A DNA stretch of 64,000 nucleotides, taken from Branchiostoma floridae (lineage: Eukaryota; Chordata; Leptocardii; Amphioxiformes; Branchiostomatidae). Position 1 is the first letter of the stretch, and each line of letters begins with the position of its first letter. Made by a program: the position numbers and the translations under genes. Under the pieces are notes generated by a model, which had not been told where the DNA came from, did no database searches, and saw only the letters and a program-made list of their open reading frames with translations. Below are positions 21,201 through 33,389 of this stretch, in pieces. The DNA lies in contig NC_049980.1 of the NCBI RefSeq assembly GCF_000003815.2, positions 5,503,346-5,567,345 of the forward strand. Reading direction: 5' to 3'.

Positions 21201-21481
21201 TTTGTTGTTTTCTTTTGTTGTCTGAACCAACGATGTTTGAAGCTCGTTTACCATTTACAGAAGTATTCAACAACAAAATCGGTCATTATGCTTGACCTGG
21301 TATTCCATTAAAATGGCTCTCTGACTTGGGTGTGACTACAGATAGTTTAACATACTACTCATCGTTCACAGGTACTGATTCATCTTTTCTACGTCATTAT
21401 ACCCGCCTTTTTCACTGGGGCGGCAACGAAATTTTCCATGTCGTAAACTTTCGTCTATTTATTCGAATGGTCGTCCCCATT

Positions 21482-21665
21482 ACTCTCCAAGCAGAAGTTG
21501 GACTCCGGCTATTTTTTGGCATTCATAGTCGTTTTCATCAGGCTTTTTATTTTGTACTTAAATCTTGATGTGTTCAGACCAAAAGACATCAAAATTTCAA
21601 TACAAAATAAAAAGCAAGACAAAAACGTCCAAAAACAGCCGGAACCTAACCTCTGCCTGGAGAGC
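21482..21665. mobile_element. MITE with inverted ends (actctccaagcaga family), copy 1
   Basis: The left end actctccaagcagaagttgg and the complement of the right end (ctctccaggcagaggtt) face each other. Inside each lies ccggct(a/g)ttttt. The same ends bound the element at 23548-23705. No coding capacity. Confidence 0.65.
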
Positions 21666-21954
21666 AGTCCCCGTATCGTGGACCATATCCGAGCGTTTTA
21701 TAACTTTTAGGGGGGGATGAAAAGAAGCAAAAACCTATGTAAAGCAACGCTTTAATTACAAATATTCCGCAGTATCAAAAGAAAAGTGCATCATCTCGGA
21801 TTCGAACCCGACACACCTCTTTATCCCCTATCAACTACTCAAAGAAACACCACAATGTCGATAAAGCGTGCTAATACAATTACGGGCGCGGTCAAATAGG
21901 TCGTGCGAGAGGATATAGGGATGGAGGGACATAGACAGAAGAGAGAGACAGAGC

Positions 21955-22022
21955 CTGTGTGTGTGCGTGTGTGCACGCGTGTGTGCACGTTTGTAAATGT
22001 GTGTGCGTGTGTGTGTGTATGT

Positions 22023-22053
<31 letters not shown>

Positions 22054-22071
22054 CGGTTGCGGGTGTGTGTC

Positions 22072-22103
<32 letters not shown>

Positions 22104-22212
22104 TGTGTGTGTGCGTGTGCGGGTGTGTGCACGCGGTTGTGTGTGCGTGTACGTGTGTGTGAGTATGTGCGTGCAGTGCGCGTGCTCGCGGGTGTATACG
22201 TGTGTGTGTGTG
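21955..22212. repeat. Imperfect (GT)n/(GC)-interrupted microsatellite, about 260 bp
   Basis: Long GT-rich tract with many gcg and tat interruptions. All long ORFs on both strands here (Cys-Val or Thr-His repeats) are artefacts of it. Confidence 0.95.
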
Positions 22213-22574
22213 AGAGAGGGAGAGAGATAGATAGATAAAAGATATACAAATGGCCACTTGATAGATCAGCAATTACTAATAATAAGAGGATACCTCGCTC
22301 ATTCTACTTAACAAAGCATCGCTCTCTTCTACCCCAGACAGCAGGTTATATTTGCCCCCAAGGAACACGCTGTATGTTGACCTTTGAAAGTGACATATTC
22401 TGTCTACTGTATGAATTTATGAAATGATCATAGGCTTTGTCTATACCTTCTTGGGGGAAAGAGTTGTAGGCAGAGTAGAATAGCTTGAAACACACTCCAT
22501 AAATGTATGTAAAGTAAAGTTATAACACGAAAAACTAGCAAAAAAAATCGTAATAAAAAGATTTATGACTCATA

Positions 22575-23540
22575 TTCTTCCCGCCAAAATAAACAGCGCC
22601 AACTGATTTCTTCCGGCTCATTTGAAGGCATAAATGGCTGAACACCATCGATCACAATGACTCGTACGTTAGTGACACAGATATTATCAGTGACATAGAT
22701 TCGAAAACAACGACTGCTTCAAAGGTAAAGGTCGTCTGTATATGTAATTAAGCCACCTTCGCAGACTTCTAGAGCGGCGGCGTTTATATTAAATTTGGAG
22801 AGCGCTGGTTCGCTATTTCCAACATGGGCTAAGGTTCTCTAGGACAGGAAAACAATACTCCCTTTCCCGTCATAGACAAAGAAATTTAGCGCATGTTGAA
22901 AATAGCAAATCGGGGCTTCCCCCCCAAAAAAAACGCAGTCACTCAAGAAGTCTGCGAAGGAGGCTACTCTTAATGGCGACAGTATTATATGTCAACGAAG
23001 CATGTGCAAATTAAATAAACGGCTGAAAGGACTCTACGACTCTTGCACCTTCAGTGTAGTAGTTGGTATCTCACCCAGTGCGCAAATTTGACTGGTGTGG
23101 TGCAATGAAAATGAATGTGCTGAAATATTCGTCAAATCACTAATGTCATTTTGTTTTCGTGTTTTCTTATATCATTTTCAAGATTTAAACCACTGTTTTG
23201 TATTGCATACACAACATCGAAAATCTAGAAACGATCCATTCAAAATTATGCTGAATCTAACTTAGTCATTGGTCTCCCACATTTTGGTGTTTAAAAAATT
23301 TCGGAAATTTGTACGTTAGTTCACCAGGGCTCTCATACACCCCTCCCCACTCCCCGTAAACTAACCCGCCCAATGAACATCGTTCCCGCCAAAAATAAAT
23401 GGCGCCAATTGATTTCTTTCAGTTCGTTAAAGCACATAACTGAGTGAATGTCAACGATCGCATTATGCGTTAGTCACATAGATGTGATCTGCCAAACATG
23501 TAACAACGACTTCCTTAAAAGGAAAAGGTCACCTATATTA
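22575..23540. repeat. Diverged direct duplication (~170 bp units at 22.58 and 23.38 kb)
   Basis: The block ccgccaaaataaacagcgccaac near 22580 is repeated as ccgccaaaaataaatggcgccaa near 23390. The following sequence stays similar through tgatttctt, the cgatc/cgttagt segment and acaacgact, to an aaggt-rich end. The first unit is followed by a MITE at 22751; the second is followed at 23548 by a different MITE. Confidence 0.6.
22751..22965. mobile_element. 215 bp MITE with strong terminal inverted repeats
   Basis: The ends agccaccttcgcagacttct and the complement agcctccttcgcagacttct form about 20 bp TIRs with one mismatch. Similarity is looser further in (gcggcgttt-type sequence). No ORF. The flanking duplication is not clear. 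Confidence 0.75.
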
Positions 23541-23547
23541 CTCTACT

Positions 23548-23705
23548 ACTCTCCAAGCAGAGGTTTGGCTCTGGCTGTTTTTTTTTAGGTTTTTTATTCT
23601 AGGTTTTGACTAGTATACAAGATAAAATATAAAATAGAAAGCCAGACAAAAACGAATAAAAAAACGTTACAAAAACAGCCGGAGCATAACCTCGGCTTGG
23701 GGAGT
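23548..23705. mobile_element. MITE with inverted ends (actctccaagcaga family), copy 2
   Basis: The left end actctccaagcagaggtttg and right end caaacctcgg-like complement (ctccccaagccgaggtt) are inverted, with aaaaacagccgg opposite ctggctgtttt. It shares both ends with the copy at 21482-21665. Confidence 0.7.
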
Positions 23706-24270
23706 TACTAAGTCTCCACGCCATTTCTGTTTATAAATAATACGTATGGGAATGAAATGAACGGTATTTCACACCCTGTGTTTCTGTGCACACAACCAAA
23801 ACTCCTCAGCCACTCTTCTATACTACCTAATAAGATGTTGGTATTTTCTTACCAATTGCAGGGCACATTTTGTCATGAATACCAGGGAAAATTGTATTGC
23901 CAATGTGGTAAGAGTATTGAATTTCGTTCAGTGTATGATGTCGCCCTGTATTATTTCTATAGCTTAAGCAGTTTTAGCAAGGAGATAAATCCCTCTTGAG
24001 CCTGAATAAAAACTTCAACATTTAAGCTATGAAATCGTGTAGAACCGTCCAGGACGTAGTTTGTTACCCCCCCCCCCCCCCCCCTCCACTACACGGTGAT
24101 CGCGCTGCGCTCTCACTGCGACCTAAATAGGATATGTGTAACCTTCGCTTTCAAACTGGTTATATCATACAAAAGTAAAAGTGTGACTGAGAAGATAACA
24201 AACACAAGTGTAACTAGAAAGGCCGACATTTGCTTGAGAGCAAATACAGCATATTTCAGCCATCTCCCTC
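23706..24270. other. Non-coding, with an 18-nt C homopolymer
   Basis: No gene is recognised. The C run at about 24067-24084 is followed by tccactacacggtgatcgcgc. The ORF at 23757-23999 has no family features. Confidence 0.4.
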
Positions 24271-24280
24271 CTCATGTAAG

Positions 24281-25110
24281 AATAGACTGTTCCAAAATCA
24301 CCCATGTGCAAAAATGGAACACTTCTGCTTAAAATGACTTCTAACTACTAATCACACTTATGAGCAAAAATGAATCTTACAAAACCTCCTTCAAGAATGG
24401 ACTATTCTAGTGCACCCCATGTAGAAAGTTAAAATAGACGACTTCAAAAACACTTCCGCTAAGTAATGGAATTTTGAATCATCAGCCGTCCAAAACCAAA
24501 AATGAAAAAAAAAACCTCTGTGCAAGAATCGACTCTTCCTGTTATACCCCTATGTAAATTGGAGCGATCCAAAAATAAATCAGCTAAAATAGGACATCGA
24601 CATAATCAACAAAGTCCACAAAATGAATTTAAAAGAATACCCCCTTCGTCGAAGAATGGTATCTCCCAGCACACCCTGTTTACAATTGCACAATAGTCCA
24701 GAAATACTCACAGTACATGGCCTTTTGTATAATAAGCAACCCAGTCCAAAACTGAATTTTAAAAAAGTCCCCCGTGCATGAATGGACTCTTCCAGATAAC
24801 ACCAGGCTTGCTAATTGGCTGCCAAATCCTCCTCATGTGCAGTCTTCAGGTGCGGGTCAAATTCCATTCAACAAATGGAATTCGGAATCATCACCCATGT
24901 CCAAAACTGAATTTTTTAAAAATCCCCCCTATGTGCAAAAATGGACTGTCCCAGTAGTAGTCTTACTTATGTCAAGTGGTTCAGTGCAAAAACACTTCCG
25001 CTAAAAAAACATTGGCATTATCACCAAAGTCTAAAAGTAAATTTTTAAAAACACCCCCTGTCCAACAATGGACTCTTCCAGCAAAACGAGCTTGCTCATT
25101 GGCTGGTCAT
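24281..25110 (+). repeat. Degenerate tandem array, period about 127 bp, seven units
   Basis: The anchor aatggactcttcc (with variants) occurs at about 24281, 24396, 24527, 24655, 24781, 24940 and 25067, so spacings are 115, 131, 128, 126, 159 and 127 bp. Most units also contain cccc(c/t)tgtgcaagaatgg, ccaaaa(c/t)tgaatttt and a (g)cttgctaattggctg-like segment. Small ORFs here reflect the repeat. Confidence 0.75.
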
Positions 25111-25119
25111 TAATTGGAT

Positions 25120-25660
25120 TTACCTTGTCCCCCAACCACCTGGATGTCTATGGACTAGGTAGGTAGGTAGATAATTGGATCTACCTGGCACACCTGTGGC
25201 CCTGACACACCAGAATGACCTAGAGGTCGTTGACCTCGGCACTTCAATCTCACATATCCAAAACTCTCCCACAAAAACCTCCTTAAGGAGCCATTTTGAA
25301 GTGATTTATACCAAATATTATACATGGATCCTTTGAATAAGTATCTAGGGCACCTCTGTCCCAAATTTCAGGTCATTTGGATGTAATACCATGGTACAGG
25401 GGGCCAAATTATACAGTTTTGGTCCAAAAGTTGCAATAAAACCTTAATAAAATCATTTAAGGAGCAGATATGAAAAAAATTAAAAAAACACATTTTGGTA
25501 TTGGCTCACTCTACCCTTGTGCCAAATTTCAGGTCATTCGGTCCAGGAACGGCGGAGATGAATCACTTTGAAGATTTGACAGGAGAAAGAAAGAAAGAAA
25601 GAAACATTACGAATACAATATATTTCACCATACTATGTATGGCTGAAATATAAAAAGATT
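25120..25660 (+). mobile_element. Dispersed repeat with (GAAA)n and palindromic 3' end
   Basis: The phrase ccaaatttcaggtcatt occurs twice inside (about 25350 and 25520). The element ends with aggagaaagaaagaaagaa, cattacgaatacaatata, and a short catac...gtatg hairpin at 25632-25650. That style of tail is common in LINE or SINE 3' ends; there is no coding evidence. Confidence 0.5.
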
Positions 25661-27325
25661 CGTTTCTTTTCTATACAATTCGTTGAGCGATATGTCAAAT
25701 TCTAGGTCACAGAGAGAGCGCGGCGAGAGCGCCGTCCTAGTGGAAAGGGAGTATTATAAGGCAAGCAATTTTGCTCAAAATTGTAGTCTTTTTGTGGGGA
25801 GAGGGATTTTGGAGATAAGCGCACCTCAAACAGCGAGTGAAACATCACACGATCGGTGATCGCTGGCCAGCTTCCAAGTCTTACTGAAGCCAGTCAGACA
25901 AAAAAGGCACAACTATAACAACGAGGGATTAGTATCCCGTGGAGCTCAAAATATATAGCAAGAAACTACATACTACTAGCACTTTGGCGATCACTCACCT
26001 GTGTTCAAATGGGTGGTTGACAAAGCAGCAAGAAGAAAAGAAAGAAATTTCACCAAACGCACTGAAGTACCCATCCTCTCCTCCTGGTACGACATGTAGC
26101 CGACTTGTGCCCGATTCCCTCCCGAGGAATCGCAAATGTCTCCCGATTTCTAAGGCCCAAAGTTTGAGGGGGAAAATCCGTGATACGAATCCAAACTGAA
26201 TGCTGCCTTATAGCTCTCGCGATTGCTAATTACAAAGTCAAGAAGAATTTTAAAAATCCGAGATAAAAAGAATCCAACATGAATCCTGCTTCGCGCTTGT
26301 CAAAACTCGACTGAATTGTGAACAAAGGGTCCCACAGATGTTAGGCGTTACCAATACTGTGTCACACACGTTAAAGCAATGACGTTATCCAAGGCGCGCC
26401 AGAGCCGAGCAAATTGTGCACAATTTTGCATCAATCATTTTCGTCAATTACCCCGTTAAGGTGACATCTCATTGCACTTGGGGCCGCCACCAGTGCGACA
26501 ATGCGGGGTTTGTAATATTACAAAGAATTTCAGAGGTTAAGAACGGATTTTCTTACGTCTTGCGTATTGTGTTGTCTTCTAAGTCATGCTTTTACGCAAG
26601 ACGCAATATATAAATCATACAAATCGGCGAAAATAACACATTAGTGAACGAACCATGCAGTACCGCACCGGTACCCCAAGTGCAGTGAGATACCACCATT
26701 AGTCCAGATGATATATCAGTCCACTTGGCTATCCGTGTCATAACCTGCAAAGTGAATGGCAAAAAAACAGAAGTACCTGATCGTAATTGTACATTTTAAA
26801 ACAGCTTTTTCTACTTCCAAAGTGTCTAAATTTTAAATGAATGAATCCGTGCAACAATAGGTAAATTTTACAATGAGTTGGGTATTTGATATCCAGTTAT
26901 ATCCTTCATTTTTTCGATAAGTGTATTTTTTAGACACACTGTAGGAAGACAAAATGTGCCTTTTTTCGCAAACGTTGATAAACCAGATATGGTGTGATTT
27001 AAGCGCTCAAGTCAATCTGTTAACAACATTGTATGAAAGGGCGACAGTAACGATTAAGCTTTTGAGCTGTAAGACCTATTGTTGAATAAATAGTTGACAT
27101 TCACAGGGCATACAGTCAGAGTGGACTATACCATTATTGATCGTTGTCGAGGAAGATAAGCCAAGAAGAAGAGGAAGAAGATAGAGACCTTGTTTAAAGT
27201 TCAACGCTGTAGTATAAATCCAACATTTTTATGTAATCTTTTGTTCATGCGTAATAATATATCATCTTTTGTTGTAGGGCCTAATGGTTAAATGTAATGT
27301 ATTTTACTACGTTTACTTTCGTGTC
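25661..27325. other. Non-coding; contains an inverted repeat pair at 26.46 and 26.70 kb
   Basis: The sequence aaggtgacatctcattgcac (26458) and the complement of about 26660-26698 (ggtatctcactgcacttggg) are inverted arms of roughly 38 bp with several mismatches, about 200 bp apart, as in a MITE. No exon was supported elsewhere in the interval. Confidence 0.45.
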
Positions 27326-28800
27326 CAATCATACAGGAATAAAGGATGAAAATTGATGAATGAATGAGTGAACGAAATGAAAGGATCAATGCGATTACAT
27401 CGTGAATCCACCATGCAAAGGATTTCCACGGATTTCTACCATTTAAACAAGAGTTCGTAGACCTCAGGCCTGCATGAAATGTATTGGGTTTCTGTAGACC
27501 TATTGTGTATTTTTGCCTTTTTGTCTGTGGTACGTGGTTGGAAAAATGAGCTTTTTACCGTGTTGGTTGTGCACCATGCAAAAGTCTGACTCTGAAATTC
27601 CATTTTCTGAATTTGTAAGTTTGGACATGGATGAACATTACTTATTTTGGATTTCTTAAGTATGTAACCAACCACAGTACTTTGAAGTTGTTGAGACGCT
27701 ACCTTTTTTTGTCTCAGATGGCCCATGCACATGTAGTTACTCTGTCACATGATATACTAATATCTTCCTATTTCAATGTACTGACCTAATGCAGCTGCTA
27801 AGTCTCCTTGGTTTGTGTTCTTCCAATGATATTCATTAAAGATTTATTTCTGGGGTGTTATTCACTTGACATCGGAATGTTACTCGCATAATTTGACCAA
27901 TGATACTTTTATCTGTAGTTCCATAGACATTAGACAATATGAATAGTGGTAGCCCCCATGCAGCAGCAACAGTTAGTCCCCAGGGTGGTATGATATTTTC
28001 ATTCAATCCATCCAACCCAAACCTAAATCTCCTGTAGTATCTAAGCCAAATTTAACAGCACAATTTACTATGAAAAATGTCCTTGTCAATCCCATTTATA
28101 GATGGCAAGCTGCTGGCAATGGAAGCTTTGAAAAGTTCAGAAGCTGTTGTAGTCAGAGCAAACACCCAGCAAACATCCCCGCAAACCAATGAGCAGTTGC
28201 TTAGAAGGGGAATTTCATCATATATTTGCCGCGACAAAATGCAACAAACGATACTGAATTCAAAACAGAACAAAGCTAAGCCTCCACCACTTAACCCTGC
28301 CTGTACCATAGATTAAGCAGGCCCAAAAACCAAGCGAATATGACTAGCCCAAAACAACAAATTACCTGTATACAGTATGGAAATGGCATTACCAAAGAAA
28401 CAAAAAGAAACACAGGACAAATCATACACATACCTTTCTCTTATGCCCACACTCTATACAGTTCTCCTCCACGTTAGAAAATTGCATCTTCTTCTGTTTA
28501 AGTTCAAGTTCAACCATGATTGCCAACAGGGTAAAGGAACTTGTACCGGAACTTAAAACTCAGTACTATACAGCTCTAGAAACACCACAAAGAGTAATAA
28601 GCAAACTCCAATTATACCTGACCAACAGATATATAATCTGGCACACTCCTGTCATCTGGCAAACTGTCAGTGCCACTAAGTAACCTGATACATTGAAGGT
28701 GGCCCAGGCCAGATGATGGTTCTACACCCAACCATAATCTGTTTTTAAAACCAAGCAGATATTGGGAGGATGCCCCAACCACACTAAAACAGGGTCAACC
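27326..28800. other. Non-coding; LINE-tail-like start, no gene seen
   Basis: At 27336-27380 the sequence caggaataaaggatgaaaattgatgaatgaatgagtgaa resembles a LINE 3' end with a (TGAA)n tail. The remainder holds only short ORFs without recognisable motifs. Confidence 0.4.
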
Positions 28801-28804
28801 TATA

Positions 28805-29435
28805 CAGTATCAAGTTCAAGCACTAGGAGGCCCAAAATCAAACCTGACCACCAGGACACCACAAACAACTCACGTACCAAATGGCAACACAATGGCACCT
28901 TGCGTTCCGGAGATACAGCGCACGCCCCGTGCCCGCACAAAAGGTAACCTAAAATGTCAAGTTCAAGCACCAAGGGCGCCAAAATCAAAATTGAGCATTA
29001 TTCAGCCACCGCCGACACATGTGCCAAATATCATCGCGCCAGCACCAGCCGTTCAGAAGATATAACTCCGGAAACACCCCTCCCGGACACAAAATTCGAC
29101 CTGCCGGGTCAAGTTCAAACGCGACAAGGCCCAAAGTCAATCCTAGGCAACAGGCAACAACCCCCCACCCATGCACCAAAAATCGTCGCAATCGCGCGTA
29201 TCGTTCCGGACACACAGCGCCAAAAGTGCCCCAAAAACACCAAAAATGCCACCTTCAATGCCAAGGTCAAGCGCCAGGAGGCCCAAAATCACACCTGAGT
29301 GTCAGGCTACCACCCCCAACCCACGTACCAAAAATCGTCGTGCTCGCACCATCCGTTCACGAGATACAGCGCCCTACATCCCCGGCTACCGAAAAGTTCC
29401 CACCAGCATCAAAACCATACCCGCATACATGCAGT
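28805..29435 (+). repeat. Tandem array, period about 150 bp, four units, cut by assembly gap
   Basis: The anchor caagttcaag(c) occurs at 28811, 28958, 29110 and 29262 (spacings 147, 152 and 152 bp). Each unit continues with ggcccaaaatca, a cac(c/g)taccaaa segment and a gatacagcgcc-like end. The array runs straight into the N gap, so copy number is unknown. Pro/Thr-rich ORFs here are translations of the repeat. Confidence 0.8.
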
Positions 29436-29535
29436 NNNNNNNNNNNNNNNNNNNNNNNNNNNNNNNNNNNNNNNNNNNNNNNNNNNNNNNNNNNNNNNNN
29501 NNNNNNNNNNNNNNNNNNNNNNNNNNNNNNNNNNN
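29436..29535. other. Assembly gap, 100 N
   Basis: Exactly 100 N, a placeholder length. The gap lies in the 150 bp tandem array, which may have caused the break. Confidence 0.99.
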
Positions 29536-29869
29536 GCACATAAAGAGAACCACGTACTTTTCGTCAGTTGACCTTTATCTAAAGCCAGTAATTATCAATA
29601 ACCACACCGTTCACCGGTACGTGACTCACCACACTTGGAGTTTGACGGCGAGAAAGTTGTTTGACTGGTTCATTTTTTACGCCCGTGCTGATTCAATCTA
29701 TGAGTGCCATCCGTGTACGAATTATTTTTTGGTCCGTTTGCAGAAAAAAAAATGTTCGACCATACTATAAATCTCACAGTACAAAGCTGCTCTAAAACAC
29801 TGTCACACGGGGGGGTCACATTTTGCAAAATCGATCTTGACCTTCGTCTTCCTGTGTCCTACACACTAC

Positions 29870-29870
<1 letters not shown>

Positions 29871-29910
<40 letters not shown>

Positions 29911-29974
29911 TACTACTACACACAAACACACACACACACACACACACAAACGCACACACACACACAAACACACA

Positions 29975-30017
<43 letters not shown>
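29871..30017. repeat. (CA)n microsatellite with CAAA interruptions
   Basis: Long CA tract with a few tactac and aaac interruptions. Confidence 0.95.
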
Positions 30018-30020
<3 letters not shown>

Positions 30021-30048
30021 GTATTGTCCCTATGGCTTCCAGCTATCG

Positions 30049-30146
30049 GAGTGAGTGAGTGAGTGAGTGAGTGAGTGAGTGAGTGAGTGAGTGAGTGAGT
30101 GAGTGAGTGAGTGAGTGAGTGAGTGAGTGAGTGAGTGAGTGAGTGA
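30049..30146. repeat. Perfect (GAGT)n tetranucleotide array, about 24 copies
   Basis: Uninterrupted gtga/gagt units over 98 bp. The minus-strand Leu-Thr-His-Ser ORF is its translation. Confidence 0.97.
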
Positions 30147-30462
30147 CAAATTACAAAGAGTGCCACTTTTAGAATCCCACTTCTTTGTTCTGTTAACAAA
30201 AACATGTATTCAAAGTTCAAACGTATTTTATACACTTGTATTGCGAGTTGCTTATTTGCTTATCAAAATTTACCTCAAAGCAGGTACTGGTAGATGGGTG
30301 ATGTAACAAGTGTGTTCACCTATACCGGCTCCCAGCTTGGCATGACATACAGTGGATTCAAGTATAAAGGATTAGCAATTGTTCGTCTAACATTAACATA
30401 AAAAACAGCACAATTAAAACATAGATCATCAAAGAAAATGATTAAACGTACACTCACATCTG

Positions 30463-30600
30463 AGGCTCTCATTTGAACCTCAGTGAAGTGAGAAAATTAA
30501 TGCAAGGTGCCTTTTTCCAAGGGCACAACATCGGAGCATGTCATGGGATTCGAACCAAGAATAACTGGGGTCTGGGCCAAACACCCTACCCATGCATTCG
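30463..30600 (-). mobile_element. SINE fragment
   Basis: On the plus strand gtgaagtgagaaa, ccaagggcacaaca and gggattcgaaccaag correspond in order to the body and B-box region of the SINE at 15541-16043. The A-box end is degraded. Confidence 0.6.
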
Positions 30601-31834
30601 CGACCTATGCAACCAAATTATGTGGCCGATGAGTGTTCCTGCCATCTTGGTGTATATGACGGGACCCGTTTCAAGAACGTGTTTGGCCGTGTTGACCTGT
30701 AGTAACGTTAACCCCAGAGCCTCGTTGTACGCTACTCTGAAATTGCAGCTAGATTTCCTACTTTTAGGCAGCTCAGACTGTCCAACAAGAAATGTAAGTA
30801 AAGCAAAACATATTGGCACTTTACCTGCGTAAGGTGATGTTTACTGGACCATCAGTACGTCTCGGTAGTTCGCTTTGAAGTTGGATTCCAACGGAGTCCC
30901 TTTGTTCTCTTTTGACGCCCTCCCACGTTTCCATCTTGCCGTCGTTGTCAAATTTTGAGGCCAAGTTTTTCATAAACGCAGTATGTTTCTATCATTCATC
31001 AGTTCTCTGAAGATGCATGAATAGTTATCCTGTAACAATCCACTACGATTCTCTTCCGATGACACGTAAATTAACTTTGAAACACTTTTTGAATAGTGTT
31101 GACAGGAACGCTCTGAAAATCCCAAGCTGGTGGTTAAAAGCGCCTCCTATCCAATTGCGATCGCGATGATTTGACGGTGACTCAATGGTAGGCAAAAAGC
31201 AGGTGTTTAGCAAAAGGTCAATTTACATCTTAACCAGTAATTTGATATGCTAATTTAGGTATCAATTTCAATCCGATCTACTGACATCCTAGTTAGCACC
31301 AGCCGTCGAATACCCCGGATATAAACAGCAACAGCGATCGCTGGTATTGTCAACTGCTGTCTTGGTGAGAAAACATTCATTTATCTAAGAGGAAGAAAGG
31401 GGTGTTATGCTGTTCGCAGTTGTATCTCACGATCTCTTTGCTGCATTACTATGTCATATATGGTCTGCCATGCTGTGTGGTGGTATGTGGGGGATGATGC
31501 ACTTTTTTACTCCTTATTATTAGCTGCCTGCATAAATACTACATGTGATAGTTTAGAAATCACCCCTATCTTTATGGCATTGTGGAACTGACCATCGATG
31601 ACGTCGGGTTGTTTGGGCTTTCGATAATTGGCTTATCTCCAAGAAGACGTTGCGTCAGTTTCTTCGATCGTTTCTTCAGGCTGTTCAGTCATGGTATCAA
31701 TTATAGCTTCATGGTTCAGTCAGCTGCCTGTGGCGTCCACGGTAGCGGAGTAATCTCCAAGCAGATCCTACGGTAGCATAAGATAGTATCAAAAACTCCC
31801 GAAGCTAAGGAGCGTAAACGACCTAGGAGTGTGC

Positions 31835-31840
<6 letters not shown>
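30601..31840. other. Non-coding, no gene seen
   Basis: No exon or repeat boundaries could be supported. A 119-codon ORF at 30473-30832 begins inside the SINE fragment and has no family features. Confidence 0.4.
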
Positions 31841-31904
<64 letters not shown>

Positions 31905-31915
31905 CGCACACGCAC
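31841..31915. repeat. (CA)n microsatellite
   Basis: Thirty uninterrupted CA units, then aaacacgcacacgcacgc. Confidence 0.95.
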
Positions 31916-32008
31916 GCATGCACAAACAAACAAACAGAAACACCGATTTTCAAAATTGTCCGCCTTTCGAGTCACGTGATTACTGTTTCATGACGTCACT
32001 AGCCCCTG

Positions 32009-32508
32009 NNNNNNNNNNNNNNNNNNNNNNNNNNNNNNNNNNNNNNNNNNNNNNNNNNNNNNNNNNNNNNNNNNNNNNNNNNNNNNNNNNNNNNNNNNNN
32101 NNNNNNNNNNNNNNNNNNNNNNNNNNNNNNNNNNNNNNNNNNNNNNNNNNNNNNNNNNNNNNNNNNNNNNNNNNNNNNNNNNNNNNNNNNNNNNNNNNNN
32201 NNNNNNNNNNNNNNNNNNNNNNNNNNNNNNNNNNNNNNNNNNNNNNNNNNNNNNNNNNNNNNNNNNNNNNNNNNNNNNNNNNNNNNNNNNNNNNNNNNNN
32301 NNNNNNNNNNNNNNNNNNNNNNNNNNNNNNNNNNNNNNNNNNNNNNNNNNNNNNNNNNNNNNNNNNNNNNNNNNNNNNNNNNNNNNNNNNNNNNNNNNNN
32401 NNNNNNNNNNNNNNNNNNNNNNNNNNNNNNNNNNNNNNNNNNNNNNNNNNNNNNNNNNNNNNNNNNNNNNNNNNNNNNNNNNNNNNNNNNNNNNNNNNNN
32501 NNNNNNNN
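32009..32508. other. Assembly gap, 500 N
   Basis: Exactly 500 N. ORFs reported across it consist mostly of unknown residues and are not genes. Confidence 0.99.
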
Positions 32509-33343
32509 TCTCGGGGCCTACCAGACTGCGCAGGCAATGAAGCGATCCCGGCCACATAGGTCGTACGATCGTCGCACGATTTTGATGCCATAGAATTCTC
32601 AAGCTGGTCGTGACAGGACCAACCTCCAACATGGATCCAAAACAACATTTTGTGTACCAACACAGTTGAACTTTTGTGGAGGCGTACGTTTTTGTCCTCC
32701 AAAATGCCCGGAGTTAGCGATAGTATGACGATCGTACGACATTTGCGATCGCGCCCTTAAGGGCCAAATCAGACCCTAACAGTCGTCGAAGCCCGGGAAC
32801 TACACGGAAACTGTGAGTATGTGTGTTGGCGTACAAAGACGTACAAACGGGACCGAAACCAGATATTTTCTATGAGGTCAGAGTACTGCAATGTAATGTA
32901 GGGCTCCCGTCATGTGTATTTTATAGCGTATGAACAACAATGCAGTCAATCGGTATTATTTGCCAAAGTTTTGTTTATGGACGCGGTTTTTGTCTATTTT
33001 GTTCAGGACATGCTATGATCCGAATGCTTTTCTTCTACATTTGGCTCTTGTTGGAATTGCCGAGTATGATATGGGCTGAATTCATATCATGAATATTAAT
33101 TTCGATCGCAATTCCTGGCGGTTTGTAAGACAAATTTGGAAGCTGTTGACACAGTAATCATTGACTTTGCCGCACCTAAATTTAAGACTGTCAAGTCAAT
33201 ATGACTGAACTGACAGACATCTTTTGAAAATTGACACGCAACGCGTAACTGCTAGACAAAGGTTGCCCGAGGTGAGCCACATACCGGATCGCAGGTACAA
33301 AAGGCTGGCACGTCACCACCACCCTCCCCCCGGCATCAAGTCA

Positions 33344-33345
<2 letters not shown>
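32509..33345. other. Non-coding; short inverted motifs
   Basis: The motif gtcgtacgatcgtc (about 32560) reappears inverted near 32728 as gacgatcgtacgac, spaced like arms of a small MITE. No coding features were seen. Confidence 0.4.

Positions 33346-33346
<1 letters not shown>

Positions 33347-33389
<43 letters not shown>

Noticed and set aside
21839-22272. Several 60-136 codon ORFs of Cys-Val or Thr-His repeats
   Set aside because: They are translations of the GT/CA microsatellite in various frames. The same holds at 16.75, 29.9, 31.85, 33.4 and 34.9 kb.
28954-29770. Overlapping Pro/Thr/Lys-rich ORFs of 90-199 codons
   Set aside because: They follow the 150 bp tandem array and run through the 100 N gap; there is no domain, and different frames are open by repeat structure.
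30473-30832. 119-codon plus-strand ORF
   Set aside because: It begins within a SINE fragment and has no recognisable family features.
31831-32702. ORFs of 214-242 codons on both strands
   Set aside because: Nearly all residues are unknown because they cross the 500 N gap.
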